The notes beneath the pieces are model-generated. The model worked only from the letters and a program-made list of their open reading frames with translations. It made no database searches and was not told where the DNA came from. The translations under genes were made by a program, and so were the position numbers. A stretch of 64,000 bases of DNA from CAJXZP01 sp041563475 (GTDB taxonomy: Bacteria > Bacteroidota > Bacteroidia > Flavobacteriales_G > Salibacteraceae): assembly GCA_041563475.1 (NCBI GenBank), contig JBFFMY010000001.1, forward strand, positions 74,396-138,395, read 5' to 3'. Positions 35,854-43,514 of the stretch are shown piece after piece; the stretch's first letter is position 1, and the number at the start of each line of letters is the position of its first letter.

Positions 35854-36597
35854 CTAGTTTTGAATCTTTACCATTCTAAATCCTACATAACGATAGCCAT
35901 CATAAGAATAACCGTACCATGGAATAGAAAGCGGTTTTTCTTGATCGAATAAAAAGCAATTGCCAATAAACATTTTTCTATGATAAACAGGTTGATCTGT
36001 TGAGGTTGTGTTGTAGGTGTAATCCCAAGGAAAAATTTCAAGACGCGGATATTGATATGCAGACTCTGAGTATGCAGAAAATAACCAATCCATATAGTTC
36101 TTATTTAAGTCATTTTCCATCTCATTTTTAGTAAGGAAGTGATAGGCCGCTAACCATTCAGAGGTTAATGGTAATCGATATAGAGTGGTTGTATCTCTAG
36201 GATGGTCTTGCTTATGCTTCCAATTACAATAGTTTATAGCGTTGTTCCACGAGATACCCAGAACAGGATAATCATCATATTTTGAATTCGTTAAGTATTC
36301 TTCGTAATCTTTAGTTTTTAAACAAATGGAACTGTCCGGAAATTGAGTTTTATAGAAAGTATTACCTGAATCTGATTTTATATTTGATAAATAAACTTTG
36401 TATTCTTTGTAGGTTATAAAATTGGAGATTTCAAAAGCGTTCACTGTAGTTTGCTTCATTGTATCTGGCGAATCATCATCATACCAACCAATCATTTCGT
36501 AGAGATTTAAAGTTTGGCTTGGTATAGGAGTAAATGTTTGTGACTTAACAGCAGAACTCGTTGCTATGACTGCGAATAGAAGAATGGCAAATTGCAA
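35854..36597 (-). CDS. SUMF1/FGE-like protein (GldK-related)
   Basis: A 247-residue exported protein with a formylglycine-generating-enzyme fold: FEISNFITYKEYKVYL, YPVLGISWNNAINYCNW, YRLPLTSEWLAAY and the C-terminal YVGFRMVK. The signal peptide (MQFAILLFAVIATSSAVKSQ) has no lipobox, unlike GldK and GldJ. The catalytic Cys pair of true FGEs is not evident, so a structural role, as in GldK/GldJ, is more likely than catalysis. It heads a two-gene operon with the GldN-like protein. Confidence 0.75.
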   Translation of the reverse strand: MQFAILLFAVIATSSAVKSQTFTPIPSQTLNLYEMIGWYDDDSPDTMKQTTVNAFEISNFITYKEYKVYLSNIKSDSGNTFYKTQFPDSSICLKTKDYEEYLTNSKYDDYPVLGISWNNAINYCNWKHKQDHPRDTTTLYRLPLTSEWLAAYHFLTKNEMENDLNKNYMDWLFSAYSESAYQYPRLEIFPWDYTYNTTSTDQPVYHRKMFIGNCFLFDQEKPLSIPWYGYSYDGYRYVGFRMVKIQN

Positions 36598-36654
36598 TTT
36601 GATAGGTTTTGTTTTAATAAGGCCTTTTTTTTGGTCAGCACATTAACGATAAAT

Positions 36655-36662
36655 CAAATATA
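36655..36662 (-). promoter_or_regulatory. Predicted -7 promoter element for the GldK/GldN-like operon (TATATTTG)
   Basis: Exact TAnnTTTG match on the minus strand, 58 bases ahead of the SUMF1-like gene. No clear TTG at -33. Confidence 0.4.
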
Positions 36663-36758
36663 ATAGTATGTGTTGAAAAGGAGAATCTAATAAAGAGCCT
36701 ATAAGTATTGGAAATCGAGCAATAACATTTTTTTAAATCAGAAAGCATTCAAATTCTC

Positions 36759-36766
36759 TAAATTTG
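36759..36766 (+). promoter_or_regulatory. Predicted -7 promoter element for the bacilliredoxin gene (TAAATTTG)
   Basis: Exact TAnnTTTG match about 85 bases before the ATG at 36850. Position fits a leader of about 80 bases. Confidence 0.45.
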
Positions 36767-36849
36767 CAGCCATTAAATTAGTAATCATATAACCAAATGT
36801 GCCGCGAATTCAATATGACTTTGCCGTGCTAGGACAAAAAAATAAAAGA

Positions 36850-37260
36850 ATGTATCCTCCAGAATTAACAAAACCAATGGCTGAAGAGTTAACAAATGCG
36901 GGTTTTGCCCAAATGAGTACTGTTGAAGCTGTAAATGAAGAATTAAAAAAAGAAGGAACTGCTTTAGTAGTTGTAAATTCAGTTTGTGGATGTGCTGCTG
37001 GAAGCGCTCGTCCAGCTGCTGTAATGGCTTCTAAACATGGCAAAACACCGGACAGATTATTGACTGTTTTTGCAGGTGTTGATGCTGATGCGACCAATCA
37101 GGCACGTAAGTTTATGTTGCCTTACCCTCCTTCATCTCCGTCAATGGCAGTTTTTAAAGATGGTAAATTGGTTCATTTTTTAGAACGTCACCACATTGAA
37201 GGAAATAACGCCAATACTATTGCTGAGAATTTAACCGCTGCATTTGACGTTTTTTGTTAA
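36850..37260 (+). CDS. BrxA/BrxB family bacilliredoxin
   Basis: A 136-residue thioredoxin-fold protein with the VNSVCGCAAGSARP motif (CGC) of the YphP/YqiW family. In Firmicutes these remove bacillithiol from protein thiols; many Bacteroidota also have the family, and whether this organism makes bacillithiol cannot be told here. I chose the ATG at 36850 (MYPPELTKPM), which matches the family's usual start, over the GTG at 36799. It ends just before a strong bidirectional terminator. Confidence 0.9.
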   Translation: MYPPELTKPMAEELTNAGFAQMSTVEAVNEELKKEGTALVVVNSVCGCAAGSARPAAVMASKHGKTPDRLLTVFAGVDADATNQARKFMLPYPPSSPSMAVFKDGKLVHFLERHHIEGNNANTIAENLTAAFDVFC

Positions 37261-37271
37261 ACCGTAAACGA

Positions 37272-37319
37272 CAATCGTAAAAAAGCCCGCTAGATTTCTA
37301 GCGGGCTTTTTTACGATTG
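37272..37319. terminator. Bidirectional terminator, 23-bp perfect palindrome
   Basis: Positions 37272-37294 and 37297-37319 are exact reverse complements with a two-base centre. The core GCCCGCTAGA stem is flanked by A6 and T6 tracts on either side, so it can stop both the bacilliredoxin gene (+) and the cvpA gene (-), whose stop codons lie 11 and 7 bases away. Confidence 0.9.
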
Positions 37320-37326
37320 ATTCTTT

Positions 37327-37902
37327 TTAATCGGTAATAATCGACTCAACATTTTCATCGATAGAATCTTTGACATCATCAAAAAACTCTTCAAAAGTAT
37401 CGGGGTTATACCAATCGGTATTTGCAATTAACGGAATTACGGCTTCCGTGATGCCCATTATTTTAGTGTATGCAATAGACTCCTTAAGAGTTCTATTTTT
37501 CACGAAAGAAAATTTAGAGTTAACAAAATCAAAAATGTAAAAAGTAACGCTTAGGACTACAATCGTTTTAAATACGGAAAACACCCCTCCCATGATTTTA
37601 TTGAGAGGAGCTAAGGCAATTATTTTTACCGCTTGATTAATGATTTTAGCCAGTAAATGAACCCCTACAATAATGCCCATAAAGGTAAGAGCAAAAGCAG
37701 AAATGGAAATGTATTCTTCGGGCATTTCTGTTTTGGATGTAAGCATTTCTGCCATCCAATCAGAAAAATATATTGCCCCTAAAACGCCAAGTATAAGCGC
37801 CAAAAGTGACGCAAGTACAATGACAAAGCCTTTTGAAAACCCTTTGTAAAAAGAGTATGCTAATGCAATTAAAACAAATCCGTCTATGTAGTTGAAATCC
37901 AT
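37327..37902 (-). CDS. CvpA family protein
   Basis: A 191-residue inner-membrane protein with four helices (about 5-45, 65-85, 105-125). It starts FNYIDGFVLIALAYSFYKG and contains APLNKIMGGVFSVFK, as in CvpA proteins. The family was named for colicin V production in E. coli and is now linked with envelope homeostasis; the exact function is unsettled. The acidic C-terminal tail (about 165-191) is probably cytoplasmic. It follows the ferritin gene by 16 bases and may be co-transcribed with it. Confidence 0.82.
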   Translation of the reverse strand: MDFNYIDGFVLIALAYSFYKGFSKGFVIVLASLLALILGVLGAIYFSDWMAEMLTSKTEMPEEYISISAFALTFMGIIVGVHLLAKIINQAVKIIALAPLNKIMGGVFSVFKTIVVLSVTFYIFDFVNSKFSFVKNRTLKESIAYTKIMGITEAVIPLIANTDWYNPDTFEEFFDDVKDSIDENVESIITD

Positions 37903-37918
37903 TAATTACAGTTACACA

Positions 37919-38437
37919 TTACGCTGGACTAGCGCTTGCGGAGGTAACCACCAATTGCGCAATGTCTCTATCAAACATGTAAATACCACTACCCGACTCG
38001 TCACCAATAATTTTTAGTTTATCAAGGATGGTTCTCGCTAATGCCTCTTCTTCAATTTGCTCCGAAACATACCATTGCAAGAAATTATGCGTAGTGTAAT
38101 CTTGTTCACCCAATGTTAAATGAACCAAACCATTAATTTCATTCGTAACCCCCATTTCATGTTTAAGGAGCTCTGTAAATAACTCTTTTAAAGAAGAGAA
38201 ATGTTGGGGCGGTTTTGCAATTTCTGGAACTTGTGCATCTGCACCTCTTTCTGTCATAAACTTAATGAGCTTTAACATATGCTCACGCTCCTCATCAGAG
38301 TGTTTGTACATGAAATTTGCCACACCTTCGAACCCTTGTTTTTCAGCCCAAACAGCCATTGCTAAATATATTTGAGATGAAAATCCTTCAAGTTTTACTT
38401 GAGTGTTTAGTGCTTTTTCTACTTTCTTTGAAAACAT
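37919..38437 (-). CDS. ftnA: Ferritin
   Basis: A 172-residue non-heme ferritin. The four-helix bundle carries ferroxidase ligands in LEGFSSQIYLAMA (Glu), SDEEREHMLKL (Glu and His) and YVSEQIEEEALA (Glu). Twenty-four subunits form a cage that oxidises and stores iron. Divergent from rnr; the 174-base gap contains a perfect -7 box for each gene and an inverted repeat that may be an operator. Confidence 0.93.
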   Translation of the reverse strand: MFSKKVEKALNTQVKLEGFSSQIYLAMAVWAEKQGFEGVANFMYKHSDEEREHMLKLIKFMTERGADAQVPEIAKPPQHFSSLKELFTELLKHEMGVTNEINGLVHLTLGEQDYTTHNFLQWYVSEQIEEEALARTILDKLKIIGDESGSGIYMFDRDIAQLVVTSASASPA

Positions 38438-38453
38438 AATTTGTTATTTTTTT

Positions 38454-38461
38454 CAAAGGTA
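38454..38461 (-). promoter_or_regulatory. Predicted -7 promoter element for ferritin (TACCTTTG)
   Basis: Exact TAnnTTTG match on the minus strand, 17 bases ahead of the ferritin ATG. Confidence 0.5.
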
Positions 38462-38469
38462 AAATAACC

Positions 38470-38499
38470 TTTTGGTAATGTTCTTCTAATTTACCAAAA
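38470..38499. repeat. Inverted repeat between ferritin and rnr promoters
   Basis: TTTTGGTAA (38470-38478) and TTACCAAAA (38491-38499) form a perfect 9-bp inverted repeat with a 12-base spacer. It lies just upstream of the ferritin promoter and before that of rnr, where a regulator of ferritin could bind. No U-run follows, so it is unlikely to be a terminator. Confidence 0.5.
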
Positions 38500-38522
38500 A
38501 TCACAATTTGCTTTTTATAGCG

Positions 38523-38530
38523 TACATTTG
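38523..38530 (+). promoter_or_regulatory. Predicted -7 promoter element for rnr (TACATTTG)
   Basis: Exact TAnnTTTG match, about 80 bases before the rnr ATG. A TTTG at 38507 is too close to be the standard -33 element. Confidence 0.45.
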
Positions 38531-38611
38531 CATCACAATTCAATCTGCGTGAATTAATCACGTAATACTTACCTGATATTTTCGCAGCAATTAACCACCC
38601 AAAAAATTCTA

Positions 38612-40753
38612 ATGGGAAGAAAGAACAAAGGAAATTTCCATTCCAAAAAAGGAAAAAATCTAAAAAAAATTAAAGATCAAATACTGGATGTTTTTAATGA
38701 AAATCCAAATAAAATATTAAACCACAAACAATTAGCCGCCCGACTGAACTTTACAAGTTCAAGTGATAAAAACTTAATTATAAAAGCTATTGGCGGTTTA
38801 AAGGCTGCAAGAGAATTACAGGAAACTGCTCCAGGTAAATTTGCGCGAGTTTCTATTCCTAAAGTAATTCAGGGTAAAATAGAATTAAAAAGAAACGGTA
38901 TTGCTTACGTTATTACGGAGCAACTAGATGAGGATGTTTTTATCCCCCCCAAATTTGTGCACCATGCCCTAGATGGGGATGAGGTAAAAATAGCACTTCT
39001 GGCTTCTAGACGGGGCAAAGGGTATTCCGGACAGGTGGTAGAGATTGTGGAAAGAGCACAATCTAATTTTGTTGGGATTATTGAAATCTCCAAAAATTTC
39101 GCCTTTTTAGTACCGGATAAACAAAACATGCCAGTCGATATTTTTATCCCATTGAGCAAGCTAAAAGGGGCTAAAAACGGAGAGAAATGTATTGCTTCCA
39201 TTACGGAATGGCCAAAAGACGCCTCAAGCCCTTTTGGTGAAATTGTAGAAGTTTTAGGTAAAGTTGGCGATGCGGATACCGAAGCATATTCCATTCTTGC
39301 ACAGTACAATTTACCGCATAAATTTCCAGTAGAAGTGGAAAAGGTTGCAGCTAAAATATCCTTAACCATTGGCGAAGAAGAATTAAAGGCTCGAAAAGAT
39401 TACCGAAAGGTGACTACTTTTACCATTGACCCAGTAGATGCAAAAGATTTCGATGATGCACTTTCATTTAAGAAATTAAAAAACGGCAACTTCGAAGTAG
39501 GAGTGCATATTGCCGATGTTACGCATTATGTTAAGCCAGGCGACATGATTGATCAGGAGGCAATTGATAGAGCCACTTCGGTTTATTTAGTAGATCGTGT
39601 GGTGCCAATGCTACCTGAAGTTCTATCGAATGGGGTGTGTTCTTTACGTCCAAATGAAGATAAACTCACCTTCGCGGTGCTATTTGAAATTACACCAGAA
39701 GCACAAATTGTAAGTAAATGGATCGGAAGAACCATCATCCACTCTGATAGACGATTTGCGTATGAGGAGGTGCAAGAGATATTGGAAGCAGGAAAAGGAG
39801 AGTATTCGGAAGAGTTAATTCAGCTAAATACTTTAGCAAAAATTGTTCGTCAAGATAGATTAGATCATGGTTCAATTGCCTTTGATAAGGTGGAGGTACG
39901 TTTTACATTAGATGAACACAAAAAGCCTGCAGGTGTATATTTTAAAGTTCAAAAGGATGCACACAAACTTATTGAGGAGTTTATGTTATTGGCCAATAAA
40001 GCTGTGGCCGAACGAATTGCCATACCGAAAAAAGGAGAAAATGTAAAGACATTTGTGTATCGAATCCATGATAAACCGAACCCTGAAAAATTGATTGCGT
40101 TCTCTGAGTTTATCAAAACGTTCGGGTACAAATTCAATACTAAAACCGAAAATATTGCGAGTTCCATGAATAAATTATTGATGGAAGTACAAGGTCAAAG
40201 AGAAGAAAACCTTATTGAAACCTTAGCCATTCGAACAATGGCAAAAGCAGTTTACAGCACCCAAAATATTGGGCATTATGGTTTAGGATTTGCCAACTAT
40301 ACGCATTTTACTTCTCCTATTCGTAGGTATCCGGATATGATGGTTCATCGCTTGTTGCAACAGTATTTGGACGGGAAACCTTCGGCTGATGAAGCCTCGT
40401 ATGAGAAATGGTGCAAGCATAGTTCGAATCAAGAAAAACTAGCCGCGGATGCGGAACGTGAATCTATCAAGTATTTTCAAGTTTTGTTTATGGAAAATGA
40501 AGTTGGAAAATCGTTTAAAGGAGTTATTTCTGGGGTTACCGAATGGGGTATTTATGTGGAAATAATTGAAAATAAATGTGAAGGAATGGTTCGCCTACGC
40601 GAAATAAGTGGAGATTATTTTACCTTCGATGAAAAGCATCACCGTATTGTTGGAAATAATACGGGTAAGATGTATCAGTTAGGAGATGAGGTTGAGATCA
40701 CCGTTAAGGAGGCTGATTTAGCGAATAGAAGATTGGATTTTGTATTGGATTAA
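38612..40753 (+). CDS. rnr: Ribonuclease R
   Basis: A 713-residue 3'-5' exoribonuclease of the RNB family: basic N-terminus with a winged-helix-like region (about 20-75), cold-shock OB folds (about 85-240), the RNB domain with FTIDPVDAKDFDDALSF (about 270-285; catalytic Asp residues), and a C-terminal S1 domain (about 625-710; GVISGVTEWGIYVEI). It degrades structured RNA and takes part in rRNA quality control and tmRNA maturation. Its 3' end overlaps the convergent gene at 40750 by 4 bases. Confidence 0.95.
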   Translation: MGRKNKGNFHSKKGKNLKKIKDQILDVFNENPNKILNHKQLAARLNFTSSSDKNLIIKAIGGLKAARELQETAPGKFARVSIPKVIQGKIELKRNGIAYVITEQLDEDVFIPPKFVHHALDGDEVKIALLASRRGKGYSGQVVEIVERAQSNFVGIIEISKNFAFLVPDKQNMPVDIFIPLSKLKGAKNGEKCIASITEWPKDASSPFGEIVEVLGKVGDADTEAYSILAQYNLPHKFPVEVEKVAAKISLTIGEEELKARKDYRKVTTFTIDPVDAKDFDDALSFKKLKNGNFEVGVHIADVTHYVKPGDMIDQEAIDRATSVYLVDRVVPMLPEVLSNGVCSLRPNEDKLTFAVLFEITPEAQIVSKWIGRTIIHSDRRFAYEEVQEILEAGKGEYSEELIQLNTLAKIVRQDRLDHGSIAFDKVEVRFTLDEHKKPAGVYFKVQKDAHKLIEEFMLLANKAVAERIAIPKKGENVKTFVYRIHDKPNPEKLIAFSEFIKTFGYKFNTKTENIASSMNKLLMEVQGQREENLIETLAIRTMAKAVYSTQNIGHYGLGFANYTHFTSPIRRYPDMMVHRLLQQYLDGKPSADEASYEKWCKHSSNQEKLAADAERESIKYFQVLFMENEVGKSFKGVISGVTEWGIYVEIIENKCEGMVRLREISGDYFTFDEKHHRIVGNNTGKMYQLGDEVEITVKEADLANRRLDFVLD

Positions 40754-41229
40754 TCCAAATTTACAAGTTCTTTCAGTTGATTAAACCACGCTTCATTTGC
40801 CATGTAAGCACCATTTTTGATCCACATGAACATTTCATGTTCGCGTAGTTTTTCGTGCTTTTTTGTGGCCGAAAAAATTTCTATTTCGTTCGAAGATAAA
40901 CCTTGGCTAACATCTTTTTGAAAGTTGTCGGTGTTCAAATTTATTGGGCTTCCCTCTTTCACACGAATTCCAATAACAAAAGCTTCATTATCATCAAATC
41001 GAATAGCTTTAAATTCTTTAGCGCTAATGTGCTCTAAGAACTGGCATTTTGTTAAAGCTTGTTCATAAACCAAATCACTATAAATATCAATAACCTTTTC
41101 GGCACTAGAAATATCCTCCGATTTCATTTTTTGCCAAGCGTCTGAGTCAATTCCTTGGGAAGCCAAAAATCGAATAAAATCATCTTTCAGATTTTCTAAT
41201 TCTGAGGAGGTTAAACGTTGGTACTGCAT
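40750..41229 (-). CDS. Conserved Bacteroidota protein (DUF6495-like)
   Basis: A 159-residue soluble protein with the start YQRLTSSELENLKDDFIRFL and the segments FSDLV-like DIYSDLVYEQ and KCQFLEHIS. I recall this as the DUF6495 family of Flavobacteria, of unknown function. No signal peptide, metal motif or membrane helix. It follows the peroxiredoxin gene by 14 bases in the same direction, so both may share a transcript. Confidence 0.65.
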   Translation of the reverse strand: MQYQRLTSSELENLKDDFIRFLASQGIDSDAWQKMKSEDISSAEKVIDIYSDLVYEQALTKCQFLEHISAKEFKAIRFDDNEAFVIGIRVKEGSPINLNTDNFQKDVSQGLSSNEIEIFSATKKHEKLREHEMFMWIKNGAYMANEAWFNQLKELVNLD

Positions 41230-41243
41230 AATTTTTCCATTTT

Positions 41244-41780
41244 TTATTTCAGGTTTTCCAACACTTTTCGCGCTTCTTCTACATGTTTTTCGGCATTACC
41301 CATAGAATCAAAAGCATATTGAATAATCCCGTTTTTGTCGGCAATAAAAGTTACTCGGCCAGGAATAATATTCATAAACTTTCCTTTCACCCCAAATTTT
41401 AGCCTAACCTCATTTTCTTCATCACTGAGTAGGGTAAACGGAAGAGTATACTTTTCAATAAATTCGGTATGTGATTCGGGTGAATCCGCACTAATTCCAA
41501 TCACCAGCGCATCCAAATCGGTAAAAACCTCAAATTCATCACGAAACTTACACGCTTCCTTTGTGCATCCAGGAGTGTCGTCTTTCGGGTAAAAATATAT
41601 TACAAGGTTCTTTTTTCCTATGAAATTGGCAATGTCAAATATTTCAGAATTTTGATCTTTTAAGGTGAATTGAGGAACTTTATCTCCTTTTTCAAGGGTT
41701 TGGACGTCATCTTGGTTAATGAACGTAAAAGCGACTAATCCTAAAGCCGCAAAAATGCTTATTACAATTCCTTTTGTCAT
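41244..41780 (-). CDS. bcp: Peroxiredoxin Q (BCP-type thiol peroxidase), membrane-anchored or exported
   Basis: A 178-residue AhpC/TSA-family enzyme with YPKDDTPGCTKEACKFRDEF: the peroxidatic Cys and a second Cys five residues later, the arrangement of BCP/PrxQ. It reduces hydroperoxides using thioredoxin. Unlike the cytosolic BCP, a hydrophobic segment at residues 4-20 comes before the domain, so it is probably exported or tethered to the inner membrane with the catalytic part in the periplasm. Otherwise full length. Confidence 0.88.
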   Translation of the reverse strand: MTKGIVISIFAALGLVAFTFINQDDVQTLEKGDKVPQFTLKDQNSEIFDIANFIGKKNLVIYFYPKDDTPGCTKEACKFRDEFEVFTDLDALVIGISADSPESHTEFIEKYTLPFTLLSDEENEVRLKFGVKGKFMNIIPGRVTFIADKNGIIQYAFDSMGNAEKHVEEARKVLENLK

Positions 41781-41817
41781 GAACTTCTAAATTTAAATCG
41801 ATTCTTTCCTCCACTAT

Positions 41818-43014
41818 TTAGTACAAGAAATCATGGTAAGGAAACCGAGCAGCGTGTATTTTTTTGGCCATGGTATACAAATCCTCTCGAAGTTGCGGTA
41901 TGTTCTCGCGTTTTGCTGCAGAGATAAAAATACAATTATCATTAAGGGTGCTCATCCATGTTTTTTGAAGATCGGCTAATGAAACATGGTGCTCTCCTTC
42001 TCCGGTATAGTCAAATTCACCCTCTTCCATTCCGCTGTATGCATCTATTTTGTTAAACACCACTATCGTTGGTTTATCCCCACTTTCTATTTCCGCTAAA
42101 ACACCATTAACAGTGTTATAATGATCCTCAAAATTGGGGTGAGAAATATCTACAACGTGCAATAAAACATCGGCTTCTCTTACCTCGTCCAAAGTGGATT
42201 TAAAAGATTCCACCAACTGGGTAGGTAGCTTTCGGATAAAACCAACAGTATCGGTAAGGAGAATGGGTAAATTATGAATGGCAATTTTACGCACCGTAGT
42301 ATCCAAAGTGGCAAAAAGTTTGTTTTCAGCAAATACATTCGACTTACACAAGAGATTCATTAATGTAGATTTACCAACGTTTGTGTATCCGACTAGGGCT
42401 ACGCGAACCAGTTTTCCACGGTTTTGACGCTGCGTAAACATTTGCTTATCAATGGTGATAAGTTTCTTTTCAAGCAATGAAATTTTCTTCCGAATGTCTC
42501 GTCTATCCGTTTCAATTTCTTTTTCACCCGAGCCACCACGTGTAGAAGTTCCTCCACGTTGACGTTCAAGGTGTGTCCAAAGGCGGGTTAAACGAGGCAA
42601 TAAATATTTAGAACGCGCCAGCTCAACTTGCGTTTTTGCTTGTGCTGTTTGCGCTCTGAATTGAAAAATATCTAGAATTAACAGACTTCTATCGTAAATT
42701 TTGATATTTAATTCTCTTTCAATGTTGCGTAATTGAGAGGGACTTAAATCGTCATCAAAGATGGCAACATCAATATTATTTTCGACAATATAGACGCGTA
42801 TTTCTTCGAGCTTTCCTTTACCCACAAAGGTTTTTAAATCAGCTTTTTGGAGTCCTTGTGTAAAAGATCTTTCGGTATCAATACTTAAAGTGTTGGCCAA
42901 AAACTCTAGCTCTGCAAGATACTCAGCGACTTTTTCAGCATTTTGGGATGGCGTAATCAGGCCAATTAAAACAGCACGCTCACGAATTGGAGCAGTATCA
43001 AATAACTTACCCAT
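41818..43014 (-). CDS. hflX: GTPase HflX
   Basis: A 398-residue TRAFAC GTPase. The N-terminal nucleotide-binding region (about 10-110; VGKGKLEEI) and the glycine-rich QRGGTSTRGGSGEKEIETDR linker lead into the G domain with GYTNVGKS (209-216), DTVGFIRKLP, and NKID. HflX splits stalled 70S ribosomes after heat or translational stress. Its start overlaps the end of the upstream membrane protein gene by 8 bases. Confidence 0.94.
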   Translation of the reverse strand: MGKLFDTAPIRERAVLIGLITPSQNAEKVAEYLAELEFLANTLSIDTERSFTQGLQKADLKTFVGKGKLEEIRVYIVENNIDVAIFDDDLSPSQLRNIERELNIKIYDRSLLILDIFQFRAQTAQAKTQVELARSKYLLPRLTRLWTHLERQRGGTSTRGGSGEKEIETDRRDIRKKISLLEKKLITIDKQMFTQRQNRGKLVRVALVGYTNVGKSTLMNLLCKSNVFAENKLFATLDTTVRKIAIHNLPILLTDTVGFIRKLPTQLVESFKSTLDEVREADVLLHVVDISHPNFEDHYNTVNGVLAEIESGDKPTIVVFNKIDAYSGMEEGEFDYTGEGEHHVSLADLQKTWMSTLNDNCIFISAAKRENIPQLREDLYTMAKKIHAARFPYHDFLY

Positions 43015-43450
43015 TCAAGTGGTTCCAAGGAATTCTAATTAGAAATAAGACCAAGGCAATTGAGAAGAAAATAATAACGGTTTTGAATTTACTACTATCG
43101 GTAGGTTTTTTCTTCATGGCAATTCTGCCAATGGTAATCATAATAACGCCCAAAATCATTGCCATAGGATGTTCTACCACCATTAAACGAATTGTTGAAT
43201 CTTTCATCGCGGTTCCCATGTCTGAGAAATGGTGACTCATTGGCCCAACCGTTAATAAAACGAGTCCAATTATTAATTGAATATGCGATAAAATCATTAC
43301 CAATAATGTGGTTTTATCTTCCATTTCTCCAAAAGGTTCATTTCCTATTTTTTTGAAAGCAAACTTACCAATGGTAAAAAGCAGAAAAATTAGCAATGCG
43401 ATCATTACGAAGTAATGCGTTGAGCGTAGAATCGAAAAAAAGTTGTCCAT
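43007..43450 (-). CDS. Four-helix membrane protein, conserved in Bacteroidota
   Basis: A 147-residue integral membrane protein with four helices (about 8-30, 46-66, 87-105, 122-140). Conserved features are STHYFV-like THYFVMIALLI, SHIQLIIGLVL, VEHPMAM and IRIPW. Histidines at H12, H54 and in VEHP sit in or beside helices, so a heme b site is possible, and some relatives are labelled cytochrome b; this is not proven. It overlaps hflX by 8 bases and is preceded by a good promoter. Confidence 0.65.
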   Translation of the reverse strand: MDNFFSILRSTHYFVMIALLIFLLFTIGKFAFKKIGNEPFGEMEDKTTLLVMILSHIQLIIGLVLLTVGPMSHHFSDMGTAMKDSTIRLMVVEHPMAMILGVIMITIGRIAMKKKPTDSSKFKTVIIFFSIALVLFLIRIPWNHLNG

Positions 43451-43473
43451 ATTTATTTGGTTTTATTGGTGCG

Positions 43474-43481
43474 CAAAAATA
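43474..43481 (-). promoter_or_regulatory. Predicted -7 promoter element (TATTTTTG)
   Basis: Exact TAnnTTTG match on the minus strand, 24 bases ahead of the four-helix membrane protein gene that leads the hflX unit. No -33 TTG recognised. Confidence 0.35.
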
Positions 43482-43514
43482 GATAACCCATGTTAGTTAA
43501 AGGGGGTAAAGCCC

